Origin: Alphaproteobacteria bacterium
GTDB lineage: Bacteria > Pseudomonadota > Alphaproteobacteria > Caulobacterales > Caulobacteraceae
Assembly (NCBI GenBank): GCA_025359785.1
Contig: JANYET010000068.1
Location: forward strand, 1-64,000
Length of the DNA stretch: 64,000 bases
Direction of reading: 5' to 3'
In this document: positions 20,123 to 28,870 of the stretch, piece by piece
How positions within the stretch are numbered: the stretch's first letter is position 1
Layout of the letters: each line of letters opens with the position of its first letter
Notes under the pieces: model-generated
Told to the model about the DNA's origin: nothing
The model's database searches: none
Seen by the model: only the letters and a program-made list of their open reading frames with translations
Position numbers and translations under genes: made by a program

Positions 20123-21370
20123 ATGGACTTCGACCACAGAAGGGTTGAACCGGTGTTCGACGTCTCAACGACCGAACGGGAAAGCCTTGCCGCACCGAAC
20201 GGCGACGCCACGCCGGCGCGCAGCGACGGAACCCGCGGCTTCCACCTGATCGATACGACGATGATGTATGCGCCGCGCTCCGGCGGGGTGAAGCGCTATC
20301 TGAGCGCCAAGCGCACCTGGCTGGAGCGGCGGCGTCCGGACATCGGCCACACCCTGGTCGTGCCAGGCCGCAAGACCGGGCTCCAGGAGCCCGGCCTCTA
20401 CACTGTCTCCGCCACCAAGCTGCCGTTCGGCGATGGCTACCGGATGCCAGCCAGCCCCAACAAGTGGGCGAGCGTGCTGCACTATCTGAACCCCGACATC
20501 ATCGAGGCCGGCGACGTCTTCGTGCCGGGCCACGCGGCGCAGGACGCAGGGCAAGACCTGGGCGTGCCGGTGGTCGGCGTCTGCCACACCGACGCGCCGA
20601 CGCTGGCCGCCCTGCACCTGGGCGACTGGGCCGAGCAGCCGACCTTCAACTTCTGGGCCCAGGCCTATCAGCGGTTCGACCATGTGGTGGCGCCCTCCAA
20701 ACACACCGCCGCGCGCCTGGCCGAGGCGGGCGTCGAGCGGGTCAGCGTCCATCCCCTGGGTGTCGATCTGGACCTCTTCCATCCGGCCCGTGGTAACCGC
20801 GAGGCCCTGTTGAAACGCCTGGATTTCCCGTCGGATTCGCGCCTGCTGGTGTTCGCCGGCCGCCCGGCGCGGGAAAAGAACATCGACGCCATGGTGGCCG
20901 CCGTGGAGTTGCTCGGCGATCCCTACCGCCTGGTGCTGATCGGGGCCGGCAAGGACACCAAATATCCGTCCCGCGTCGCCTGTATCGACTTCGAGCTCGA
21001 GCCGGAGAAGCTGGCCGGGGTGATCGCCAGCTGCGACGCCTTCATCCACGCCAACGAGAACGAGATCTTCGGCCTGGTGGTGATCGAGGCCATGGCCGCC
21101 GGCCTGCCCGTGGTCGGCCCCAACAAGGGCGGGGTCGGCGAACTGCTCGACGACGCCGTGGGCCAGCTCTCCGACGGCGTCGATCCCGCCAGCCTGGCCG
21201 CCGCCGTCGAGGCCCTGTTCGCCCGCGACCTCGACGCCCTGAAACTGGCCGCGCGCCGTCGCGCCGAGACCCGCCACAGCTGGGACCACACCTTCGAGGG
21301 CCTGACCCGGCTCTACACCCAGCTCCTGGCCCGCACGCCGCGCCGCAGCCCCTGGCGGCTCAGCGCCTAA
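20123..21370 (+). CDS. Family 4 glycosyltransferase
   Basis: The 415-residue protein has the GT-B fold of family 4 retaining glycosyltransferases. The N-terminal acceptor domain carries the glycine loop YAPRSGGVKRY near residue 50. The C-terminal donor domain has LLVFAGRPAREKN and the E-x7-E motif in NENEIFGLVVIEAMAAGLP near residues 312-330. It probably transfers a sugar from a nucleotide donor onto a lipid or surface polysaccharide. The sugar and acceptor are not determined. It stands alone on the plus strand, convergent with an acyl-CoA dehydrogenase gene that ends 12 bp away. Confidence 0.9.
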   Translation: MDFDHRRVEPVFDVSTTERESLAAPNGDATPARSDGTRGFHLIDTTMMYAPRSGGVKRYLSAKRTWLERRRPDIGHTLVVPGRKTGLQEPGLYTVSATKLPFGDGYRMPASPNKWASVLHYLNPDIIEAGDVFVPGHAAQDAGQDLGVPVVGVCHTDAPTLAALHLGDWAEQPTFNFWAQAYQRFDHVVAPSKHTAARLAEAGVERVSVHPLGVDLDLFHPARGNREALLKRLDFPSDSRLLVFAGRPAREKNIDAMVAAVELLGDPYRLVLIGAGKDTKYPSRVACIDFELEPEKLAGVIASCDAFIHANENEIFGLVVIEAMAAGLPVVGPNKGGVGELLDDAVGQLSDGVDPASLAAAVEALFARDLDALKLAARRRAETRHSWDHTFEGLTRLYTQLLARTPRRSPWRLSA

Positions 21371-21382
21371 CGGCTCAGCACA

Positions 21383-22624
21383 CTAGCGCCCGGTCGGCAT
21401 GTCCTTGAACGCCACGTCCTTGTCGACGCGGATGTCGCCCGGCAGGCCGAGGACCCGCTCGGCGATGATGTTCTTCAGGATCTCGTCGGTGCCGCCGGCG
21501 ATCCGCAGGCCCGGCGCGAACATCACCGAGCTGTGGAAGGCCGCCTGCAGGGGCGCCAGCGCCGGGTCGTCGATTATCCCGTACTGATCCAGCATCTCGA
21601 CGGCGCTGTTGCCTAGGTCCTGCATCATCAGCGCCGAGACGATCTTGCCGATCGAGCTCTCCGGCCCCGGCGTCTGGCCGCGTGACAGCGCGGTCATGGT
21701 GCGGTTGCGGGTGTGCTTCAGGCCCTCGGCCTGCACGTACCAGTCGGCCAGCTTTTCGCGCAGAGCGCTGTCCTTCAGCACCGGCCCGCCGTCGGCGCCG
21801 GGGATCGACCGCGCGGCCTCCATAAATTCGCGCCAGCCCGCGCCGGACGCGCCGCCCACCGCCAGCCGCTCGTTCATCAGGGTGACGAGGCTCACCTTCC
21901 AGCCGTCATCGATCGCCCCGATCCGCTGGCTGTCCTTCACCCGCACATCGGTGAAGAACACCTCGTTGAAGCCGGAGCCGCCGGACATCTGGTGGATCGG
22001 CTTCACCTCGACGCCCGGGTCATGCATGTCCAGCCAGAACATGGTCAGGCCCTTGTGCTTGGGCGCGTCCGCATTGGTCCGGCAGACCACAATGCCAAAA
22101 TCCGAGAACTGGGCGCCGGTCGTCCACACCTTTTGGCCCGAGATGATCCAGTCGCCGGAGCCGTCGGCTGCGCGCACCGCCTTGGTCCGGGCCGCCGCCA
22201 CGTCCGACCCGCCGGAGGGCTCGGAGAACAGCTGGCACCAGATCTCCTCGCCGCGCAGGGCCGGGCCCACGAATCGGTCCTTGGTCGCCTGGTCGGCGAA
22301 GGTGGCCACGGTCGGCACGCACATGCCCAGGCCGATCTGGAACGGGTTCGGCGGGATCGGGTGCCTGGCCTCTTCCTCGTTGAAGATCACCTGCTGGATC
22401 GGGTTGCCGCCCTGCCCGCCCCATTCCTTGGGCCAGGTGATCTGGGCGTAGCCGGCGGCCGCCTTCTTGGCCTGCCAGGCCTTGGACGCGGCCATCGAGC
22501 CACCACCCTCGCCCCCTTCGCCTTCATTGGCATCGGAGACGGCCTTCTTCGGCGCGTTGGCGTCGAGCCAGGTCTTAGCCTGGGCGCGATAGGCGGCTTC
22601 GTCGGGGGTGTCGTTGAAGTCCAT
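21383..22624 (-). CDS. Acyl-CoA dehydrogenase (larger of two adjacent)
   Basis: The 413-residue flavoprotein has the acyl-CoA dehydrogenase layout: N-terminal helices, a mid beta domain (CQLFSEPSGGSDVA, WIISGQKVWTTGAQ) and a C-terminal helical domain ending with GGTDEILKNIIAERVLGLP. It would oxidise the alpha-beta bond of an acyl-CoA thioester. It is 12 bp downstream of a second, shorter dehydrogenase gene on the same strand. Such pairs in actinobacterial steroid degradation form alpha2beta2 heterotetramers, so a joint enzyme for a bulky acyl-CoA is plausible. No other beta-oxidation genes are adjacent. Confidence 0.9.
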   Translation of the reverse strand: MDFNDTPDEAAYRAQAKTWLDANAPKKAVSDANEGEGGEGGGSMAASKAWQAKKAAAGYAQITWPKEWGGQGGNPIQQVIFNEEEARHPIPPNPFQIGLGMCVPTVATFADQATKDRFVGPALRGEEIWCQLFSEPSGGSDVAAARTKAVRAADGSGDWIISGQKVWTTGAQFSDFGIVVCRTNADAPKHKGLTMFWLDMHDPGVEVKPIHQMSGGSGFNEVFFTDVRVKDSQRIGAIDDGWKVSLVTLMNERLAVGGASGAGWREFMEAARSIPGADGGPVLKDSALREKLADWYVQAEGLKHTRNRTMTALSRGQTPGPESSIGKIVSALMMQDLGNSAVEMLDQYGIIDDPALAPLQAAFHSSVMFAPGLRIAGGTDEILKNIIAERVLGLPGDIRVDKDVAFKDMPTGR

Positions 22625-22636
22625 CTGTCTGTTCCC

Positions 22637-23752
22637 TCAGGCCGCGTTGCGACGTTCGAGTTGGCTGACCAGCCGTTCCTTCCAGACCCGGGGCGCGCCG
22701 GCCACGAGGGAAAGCTGCCGCGAACGCCGGTAGAACAGGTGGCAGTCCATCTCCCAGGTGAAGCCGATGCCGCCGTGGGTCTGGATGTTTTCCTTGGACG
22801 CGAACCAGAAGGCCTCGGACGCGGCGATCCGCGCAGCGCTGGCCGCCACCGGCAGCTCCGGCGCGTTCGTGTTGAGCGCCCAGGCGCCGTAATAGGCGTT
22901 GGATCGGGCGAGCTCGTTCTTGACGTACATGTCGGCCAGCTTGTGCTTGATCGCCTGATAGGAGGCGATGACCCGGCCGAAGGCGTAGCGCTCCAGGGCG
23001 TAGGCCTTGGCCATCTCCAGGCAGCGGTCGGCGCCGCCGCACTGCTCGAACGACAGCAGGATCGCAGCCCGGTCGTTGATCTGTTCCAGCAGGGCAAACC
23101 CTTCGCCGGTCGGGCCCAGCCGCTGGGCCGGGGCGGCGTCGAAGATCAGCCGCGCGGCGTCGCGCGTCGGGTCCAGGGTCTTCACCGCCTCGCGGGTGAC
23201 GCCTGCGCCGGTCAGGTCGACCAGATACAGGCCCGGCTGGCCGTTCTCCTTGGCGAGCACCAGGCAGAGGTCGGCGATGTCGCCGTCGGTCACCGGGATC
23301 TTCACGCCCGAGAGTTTACCCCCCGCGACGCTCGCCTTGAGCGTGGTGGGCCCGAGCGCGCCCGGTCCTTCCGAGGTCGCGATCGCCCCGATCAGCTCGC
23401 CCGCCGCGATCTTCGGCAGGATGTCGGCCTTCTGCGCGTCATCGCCGGCCAGCATCACCGCCTCGGCGAGGAAATAGACCGTCGAGGCGAAGGGGATCGG
23501 GGCCACCGCGCGGCCCAGCTCCTCGGCGATGACGCAGAGTTCCAGGTGACCCAGACCCAGACCGCCGTGCTCCTCCGGGATCGCCGCGCCCAGCCAGCCC
23601 TGCGCGACGACGCCCTTCCACAGCGCCGCGTCGTAGGCCTTGTCGGGCGCGTCGAGCACGCCGCGCACGCGGGCCGTCGGACAGTTGGCGTCGAGGAACT
23701 TCCGCGCCTCGGCCTTCAGGAATTTCTGGTCGTCGGAGAAATCGAAGTTCAT
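22637..23752 (-). CDS. Acyl-CoA dehydrogenase (smaller of two adjacent)
   Basis: The 371-residue protein is a second acyl-CoA dehydrogenase family member. It has recognisable N-terminal (MNFDFSDDQKFLKAEARKFL), mid (ELGRAVAPIPFASTVYFLAEA) and C-terminal (QTHGGIGFTWEMDCHLFYRRS) blocks. Its beta domain is shortened and the canonical substrate-loop motifs are weaker than in its neighbour. It may therefore be the non-catalytic or FAD-sharing half of a heteromeric enzyme with the product of 21383-22624; this is inference. The ATG at 23752 fits the family N terminus better than one at 23809. Confidence 0.88.
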   Translation of the reverse strand: MNFDFSDDQKFLKAEARKFLDANCPTARVRGVLDAPDKAYDAALWKGVVAQGWLGAAIPEEHGGLGLGHLELCVIAEELGRAVAPIPFASTVYFLAEAVMLAGDDAQKADILPKIAAGELIGAIATSEGPGALGPTTLKASVAGGKLSGVKIPVTDGDIADLCLVLAKENGQPGLYLVDLTGAGVTREAVKTLDPTRDAARLIFDAAPAQRLGPTGEGFALLEQINDRAAILLSFEQCGGADRCLEMAKAYALERYAFGRVIASYQAIKHKLADMYVKNELARSNAYYGAWALNTNAPELPVAASAARIAASEAFWFASKENIQTHGGIGFTWEMDCHLFYRRSRQLSLVAGAPRVWKERLVSQLERRNAA

Positions 23753-23968
23753 GGCGCTGCCGATCCAACCGGTTGATCCGGCTGGCCCGCCGGCGCGTGG
23801 CGTCAACATACGCCCCGCATCGGGCCTGAAAAGCGTGACCTTGCGTCAGGCCGCGAACGCTCTTCGGACGGGGGACGGCGGCGCGGTCGGCGTCGCGGCC
23901 CAAATGCGGCGCGGAACCGGCGAAACCCGCCCGCGCGCGCCTTGGCGCCGACACATCCAAGGGACTAG

Positions 23969-26599
23969 ATGCCGCCCATGCGCACAGACACGCCCCAGGC
24001 CATCCGCCTCGCCGACTATCGCCCGCCCGCCTTCCTGATCGACGCGGTCCACCTGACCTTCGACCTGCGGCCCGCCACCACGCGGGTGAAGGCGAAAATG
24101 CAGGTCCGCCGCAACGGCGCCCACACCGATCCGCTACAGTTCAACGGCGAGCGGCTGAAGGCCATCTCGGTGGCTATCGACGGCCGGGTCCTGGCCGAGG
24201 GCGAGCGCACCGTCGACGGCGAATTCCTGACCATTCCGGGCACGCCGGACGCCTTCACGCTCGAGACCGAGGTCGAGATCGATCCGCAGGCCAACAAGGC
24301 GCTGGACGGGCTCTACATGTCCGCCGGGCGCTTCTGCACCCAGTGCGAAGCCGAGGGCTTCCGCAAGATCACCTTCTGGCCGGACCGGCCCGACGTCCTG
24401 TCGCGCTTCACGGTTCGTATCGAGGGCGACAAGGCCTTCCATCGCCTGCTCTCCAACGGCAACCTGATGGAACAAGGTGACCTGCCCGACGGGCGCCACT
24501 ACGCCGTCTGGAACGACCCGTTCCCGAAGCCCTGCTACCTCTTCGCCCTTGTGGCCGGCGAACTGGACGTGCTGGAAGACAAGCTCATCACCATGAGCGG
24601 CCGCACGGTGGCCTTACGCATCTACGTCGACCCCGGCATGGCGGCCCGCGCGGCCTACGCCACGGACGCCCTCAAGCGTTCGATGAAATGGGACGAAGAG
24701 ACCTTTGGCCTCGAGTACGACCTCGACCTCTTCATGATCGTCGCGGTCCGCGACTTCAACTTCGGGGCGATGGAGAACAAGGGGCTGAACATCTTCAACT
24801 CCTCGCTCCTGCTGGCCGACCCGGCGACCGCCACCGACCTGGATTTCGAGCGCATCGAAAGCGTCGTGGCCCACGAATATTTCCACAACTGGACCGGCGA
24901 CCGGGTGACCTGCCGCGACTGGTTCCAGCTCTGCCTGAAGGAAGGCCTGACGGTCTTCCGCGACCAGAGCTTCTCGGCCGACCAGCGCGGCCACGCCGTG
25001 CAGCGGATCAAGGACGTGAAGGCCCTTCGCGCCCGCCAGTTCTCCGAGGACCAGGGGCCGCTGGCCCACCCCGTACGCCCGTCGAGCTACATGAAGATCG
25101 ACAACTTCTACACCGCGACCATCTACGAAAAGGGCGCGGAAGTGATCCGGATGCTGAAGACCCTGATCGGGCCGGACGCCTTCCGGAAAGGCATGGACCT
25201 CTATTTCGAACGCTGGGACGGCCACGCCACCACTGTCGAGGAATTCATCCGCTGCTTCGCCGATGTGTCGGGCCAGGACTTGAAGCCGTTCTTCGCCTGG
25301 TACGAACAGGCCGGCACCCCGGTGGTCACCCTGACCAGCACCTATGACGCGGCCCGAAGCGAACTGACCCTGGAGCTGGCGCAGGAGACCGCGCCGACGC
25401 CCGGCCAACCCATAAAGGGCGCCTTGCCGATCCCGGTGACCGTTGGCCTGCTCGACGGCGACGGCCGCACCCAGGCCTTCGTCCGCGACGGCCAGGCGGT
25501 GGACGAGACCGTCATCGTGCTGGACGGGGCGCGGACCAAGGTCACGCTGACCGGCGTCGGCGAACCCCCGGTGGTCTCGGCGCTCCGAGGCTTCTCCGCA
25601 CCGGTGAAGCTGACCAGCAACGCCGAGGCGCGCGACCGCTATGTCCTGTTGGCCGGCGATCCCGACCTCTTCAACCGCTGGGAGGCCGGCCAGGAGCTGG
25701 CCCGCGCCCTTATCCTGGCCCGCGCCGCCAACCGGCCGGACGAGGTGGGCGAGGAACGCTACGCCGAGGCGGTGGGCCGCGCGCTGGCCGACCAGGCCGC
25801 CGATCCCGCCTTCAAGGCTCTCCTGCTCAACCTGCCTTCCGAGGCGGACCTGGCGCTGGTCATGGCGCCCGCCGATCCGGCGGCGATCCATGAGGCCCGC
25901 GAGGCGTTGCGCCTGCGGCTCGCCTTGCATCTCGCCGATGCGCTGAAACGCCTGCATGCCGGACTGCAGGAGGCCGGCGAGTTCTCGCCGGACGCCGCCG
26001 GCGCCGGGCGCCGGGCGCTGCGCAACGCGGCCCTCGACCTGATGGCCGCCAACCCACGCGCCGAGGTCGGCCAGCTGGCCCATGGCCACTACACGGCCGC
26101 GGCCAACATGACCGACGCCATCGGCGGCCTGAACGCGCTGGCCCTGATCGGCGGCGAGCTCTACGAGCAGGCGCTGAAGGACTTCTACGACCGCTGGCAG
26201 GCCGAGCCCCTGGTCATCGACAAGTGGTTCGCCGCCCAGGCCCGCGATCCGGGCGAGGACGTGCTGGGCCGGGTCATGGGCCTGACCGCGCACCCGGCGT
26301 TCGACTCGAAGAACCCAAATCGCCTGCGCGCGCTGGTCTCCACCTTCGCGAGCTTCAACCCGGCGCGGTTCCACGACCCCAGCGGCGCCGGCTACCGCTT
26401 CCTCGCCGACCAGATCCTGGCGACGGACGGCTTCAACCCGATGACCGCGGCCCGCCTCGTCGAGCCGCTCGGTGGCTGGCGCCGCTACACCCCAGCGCTG
26501 GGCGCCGCGATGAAGGCCGAACTGATGCGCATCCTCGCCCACCCCGGCCTCTCCAAGAACGTCTTCGAACTGGTCAGCCGCTCGCTGGGCGACGACTGA
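23969..26599 (+). CDS. pepN: Aminopeptidase N (M1 metallopeptidase)
   Basis: The 876-residue protein is a full-length M1 aminopeptidase. It carries the exopeptidase motif GAMEN (FGAMENKGLNIF) and the zinc site HEYFH with first histidine at residue 302, followed 18 residues later by the zinc-binding glutamate in LKEGLT. The long C-terminal helical domain typical of E. coli PepN is present. It removes N-terminal residues from peptides in the cytoplasm and has no signal peptide. It is divergent from the acyl-CoA dehydrogenase pair (216-bp gap) and is followed by a short GC hairpin at 26617-26639. Confidence 0.97.
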   Translation: MPPMRTDTPQAIRLADYRPPAFLIDAVHLTFDLRPATTRVKAKMQVRRNGAHTDPLQFNGERLKAISVAIDGRVLAEGERTVDGEFLTIPGTPDAFTLETEVEIDPQANKALDGLYMSAGRFCTQCEAEGFRKITFWPDRPDVLSRFTVRIEGDKAFHRLLSNGNLMEQGDLPDGRHYAVWNDPFPKPCYLFALVAGELDVLEDKLITMSGRTVALRIYVDPGMAARAAYATDALKRSMKWDEETFGLEYDLDLFMIVAVRDFNFGAMENKGLNIFNSSLLLADPATATDLDFERIESVVAHEYFHNWTGDRVTCRDWFQLCLKEGLTVFRDQSFSADQRGHAVQRIKDVKALRARQFSEDQGPLAHPVRPSSYMKIDNFYTATIYEKGAEVIRMLKTLIGPDAFRKGMDLYFERWDGHATTVEEFIRCFADVSGQDLKPFFAWYEQAGTPVVTLTSTYDAARSELTLELAQETAPTPGQPIKGALPIPVTVGLLDGDGRTQAFVRDGQAVDETVIVLDGARTKVTLTGVGEPPVVSALRGFSAPVKLTSNAEARDRYVLLAGDPDLFNRWEAGQELARALILARAANRPDEVGEERYAEAVGRALADQAADPAFKALLLNLPSEADLALVMAPADPAAIHEAREALRLRLALHLADALKRLHAGLQEAGEFSPDAAGAGRRALRNAALDLMAANPRAEVGQLAHGHYTAAANMTDAIGGLNALALIGGELYEQALKDFYDRWQAEPLVIDKWFAAQARDPGEDVLGRVMGLTAHPAFDSKNPNRLRALVSTFASFNPARFHDPSGAGYRFLADQILATDGFNPMTAARLVEPLGGWRRYTPALGAAMKAELMRILAHPGLSKNVFELVSRSLGDD

Positions 26600-26616
26600 G
26601 ACGAAGACCAGAAAAT

Positions 26617-26639
26617 CCTCCTCCACTTGCGGGAGGAGG
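26617..26639 (+). terminator. Possible weak terminator hairpin after pepN
   Basis: The 8-bp perfect stem CCTCCTCC (26617-26624) / GGAGGAGG (26632-26639) has a 7-nt loop and lies 17 bp after the pepN stop. No T-run follows on the plus strand, so termination is uncertain. The sequence also resembles common dispersed intergenic palindromes. Confidence 0.35.
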
Positions 26640-26756
26640 GCGCGCGGGATCTGAATGTCGATTGGTCCCACTAGCCATCGCGGACGGGGAGAGCGAAACT
26701 ACGACCAACGCTCCGCAACGTGCAGCCAGAGAGCGAAAGCCCAGGAGGACGATGCG

Positions 26757-27785
26757 ATGACCAGAAGCCTGATATCCGCGGCCGCGATCCTGGCAGCGCT
26801 GCTCGCCGCCCCAGCCTTCGCCCAACCCCAGCCCCATGCCACCGCATCCACCGCCCTGGCGCGCAATTTCGACGGCGTCTGGACCAACGCCACCGTGACC
26901 CGGCTGGAGCGGCCGGCGATGTTCTCCCAGCTTGTCGTCGCGAAGGAACAGGCCGACGCGGTGGCGAAGGCGACGACCGCCCGTCTCGCCGTGGCGAACG
27001 GGACCTCGGACCTCAGCAAGGGCGCCTTCAAGGATGAGGACGCCACGGCCGGCTACAATTCCTACTGGATCGATTCCGGCGACGGGCTGATGCGCGTCCG
27101 CGGGCAAGCGCGGTCCTCTTTCATCACCAGCCCCGCCGATGGGAAGATGCCGTTCCGCGATCGCGCGAAAAGCCTCGCGCTGACCATCCGCGACGGCGCC
27201 GAGTATCAGTCCGGCAAAGGCGCCTACGTCGGGCCGGAGGATCTGCCGCTCCGTGAGCGTTGCCTGATCGCCCAGAGCGACGCCGGCGGGCCGGTCATGC
27301 TCAACGCGATCTACAACAACAACTACAGCTTCGTCGTGACGCCCGGCTATTTCGTGATCGACCTGGAGATGAACCACGACGTGCGCATCGCCCCGATCTT
27401 CGCGTCGGCGACAAAGGCCCGCGCGTCGCACCTGCCCGCCAGCATCCGGCCCTGGTTGGGCGACACGGTGGCCTGGTGGGACGGCGACACCCTGGTCACC
27501 GAGACGAAGAACGTGAACCCCATTCAGGAGGGGCGCACTCTGACGCCCGTTTCAGCCCAGGGCACGGTGACCGAACGGTTCACGCGGATCGCCAAAGGCG
27601 AGCTGCTCTATCAGTTCACGGTCAACGATCCGGCGCATTACACCCAGGCCTGGTCGGGCGAGTATGCCTTCAAGCCCGCCAAGGGCCAGATCTACGAATA
27701 CGCCTGCCACGAAGGCAACTACGCCATGGAAGGCATCCTCCGCGGCGCCCGCCTCAAGCAGGCGGCGGCAAAAAGCGGAGACTGA
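26757..27785 (+). CDS. Exported protein of unknown function
   Basis: I do not recognise a named family. The 342-residue protein begins with a clear signal peptide (SLISAAAILAALLAAPAFA) and should be periplasmic. Notable blocks are NFDGVWTN just after the signal, ADGKMPFRDRAK, the WWDGDTLVTETKN strand near the centre, and the C-terminal YEYACHEGNYAMEG. The many aromatic and Gly/Asp turns suggest a beta-rich, lipocalin- or propeller-like fold, but this is only a guess. A strong AGGAGG ribosome site lies 8 nt before the ATG. It is followed by a 7-bp hairpin at 27786-27806 and then by the MotA/MotB-like pair on the same strand. Confidence 0.75.
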   Translation: MTRSLISAAAILAALLAAPAFAQPQPHATASTALARNFDGVWTNATVTRLERPAMFSQLVVAKEQADAVAKATTARLAVANGTSDLSKGAFKDEDATAGYNSYWIDSGDGLMRVRGQARSSFITSPADGKMPFRDRAKSLALTIRDGAEYQSGKGAYVGPEDLPLRERCLIAQSDAGGPVMLNAIYNNNYSFVVTPGYFVIDLEMNHDVRIAPIFASATKARASHLPASIRPWLGDTVAWWDGDTLVTETKNVNPIQEGRTLTPVSAQGTVTERFTRIAKGELLYQFTVNDPAHYTQAWSGEYAFKPAKGQIYEYACHEGNYAMEGILRGARLKQAAAKSGD

Positions 27786-27806
27786 TCGGGCGCCGCCAAC
27801 GCCCGA
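27786..27806 (+). terminator. Hairpin after the unknown exported gene
   Basis: TCGGGCG (27786-27792) pairs perfectly with CGCCCGA (27800-27806) around a 7-nt loop, starting one base after the stop codon. No T-run follows, so it may attenuate or protect the transcript and not fully terminate it. Confidence 0.4.
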
Positions 27807-27940
27807 AGCGCGTCGGTCGGAGATATTGCGGCCACGCTACAAGTAGGACATTCGCGGCTCACTGGACGGTGCGTTGTAGCTGAACGCGGGCGGGCGGGGG
27901 TCCAGCCGAACATAGCTCGGCGCGATTGGGGGAAGCATTC

Positions 27941-28870
27941 GTGGATATAGCTAGATTATTTGCGTCCAGTTCATTTCTGTATATCTATTCTGGACTACTG
28001 GTTTTACTGACGGTCTCTGCAATTATTCGGAATCATATTTCGATAATCTCGGAAATCCAAGTCTCTCGCGACATCACCGGGCTTGTCGATGCCGCCCAGT
28101 TCCTTGAGTCTGACGGCAAGGTGGCACAGCTCCTTCTGCTGAATGAGTCCACGGGCGCTCGCATTCTCACGCATGAGGCGTGCCGCAGCGACGACCTTGG
28201 GGAACACAAGGTCTGGCGGAACCCTAAATCCGCAACCGCGAGGGCGACCGCCAGCTATCTGGGCGTGATGGCGGCCGTCCCTGCGGCGCGCCACAGTCTT
28301 GAAGGCCTGCGCCCCGCAAGGACGATGCTGGAGGACGAGTACCGTCGGCTTCACAAGGGCCTGAGCGGCTTTGGCGACTTCATTATCCGCGTGGCGCTGC
28401 TCGGCACATTCATGGGCCTCATCGCCGCGCTGACGATCGCCAGTGCGAACATCGGCGCCGCCCAGGGATCGGCCGAGGTCCAAAGCGCGCACATGCGGGA
28501 CTTCATCCAGGTCCTGCTGGCGACGGCCGCCAACAAGTTCTGGATTTCCGCCGTCGGCGTCGGTTGCGCCTTGATCGTGCAGATCTATCGGTCCAGCTCG
28601 GAGCGCGCTCAGCACATCGTGCGCCTTGGAGACGCCTTCGACCATGCGCTCACCGAGCCCACCACCGCCGCCGCCTGGTGCCCACCGGACCCCAGCCTGG
28701 CCGGCCAGGAGCACATCGACCTAAGGTTCATGAGGGAGGCCATCTTCGATCGGATATCGAAGCTGGATCTGGAGCCTCTCAACGCGGCGATCGCCGACAC
28801 GGCCGCGGCCATCAAGGCCAACGCGAAGGACTCCGTCATCTCGTTTGGACCGCGGCGGAGCGCGGAGTGA
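27941..28870 (+). CDS. MotA/TolQ/ExbB-like membrane channel protein (ZorA-like)
   Basis: The 309-residue protein has three membrane segments: residues 11-30, 147-169 and 188-216. A ~115-residue cytoplasmic stretch lies between the first and second, and a ~90-residue tail follows. The second and third segments carry the MotA/TolQ/ExbB pattern (VALLGTFMGLIAAL, then IQVLLATAANKFWISAVGVG), the part that forms the proton path. It lacks the long tail of Zorya ZorA and the flagellar MotA regulatory loop. The GTG at 27941 is preferred over a TTG at 27926 because GGGGGA lies 7 nt before it. The first ~110 bases are strikingly AT-rich compared with neighbours, suggesting transfer. The gene shares TGATG with its MotB-like partner. 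Confidence 0.72.
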   Translation: MDIARLFASSSFLYIYSGLLVLLTVSAIIRNHISIISEIQVSRDITGLVDAAQFLESDGKVAQLLLLNESTGARILTHEACRSDDLGEHKVWRNPKSATARATASYLGVMAAVPAARHSLEGLRPARTMLEDEYRRLHKGLSGFGDFIIRVALLGTFMGLIAALTIASANIGAAQGSAEVQSAHMRDFIQVLLATAANKFWISAVGVGCALIVQIYRSSSERAQHIVRLGDAFDHALTEPTTAAAWCPPDPSLAGQEHIDLRFMREAIFDRISKLDLEPLNAAIADTAAAIKANAKDSVISFGPRRSAE

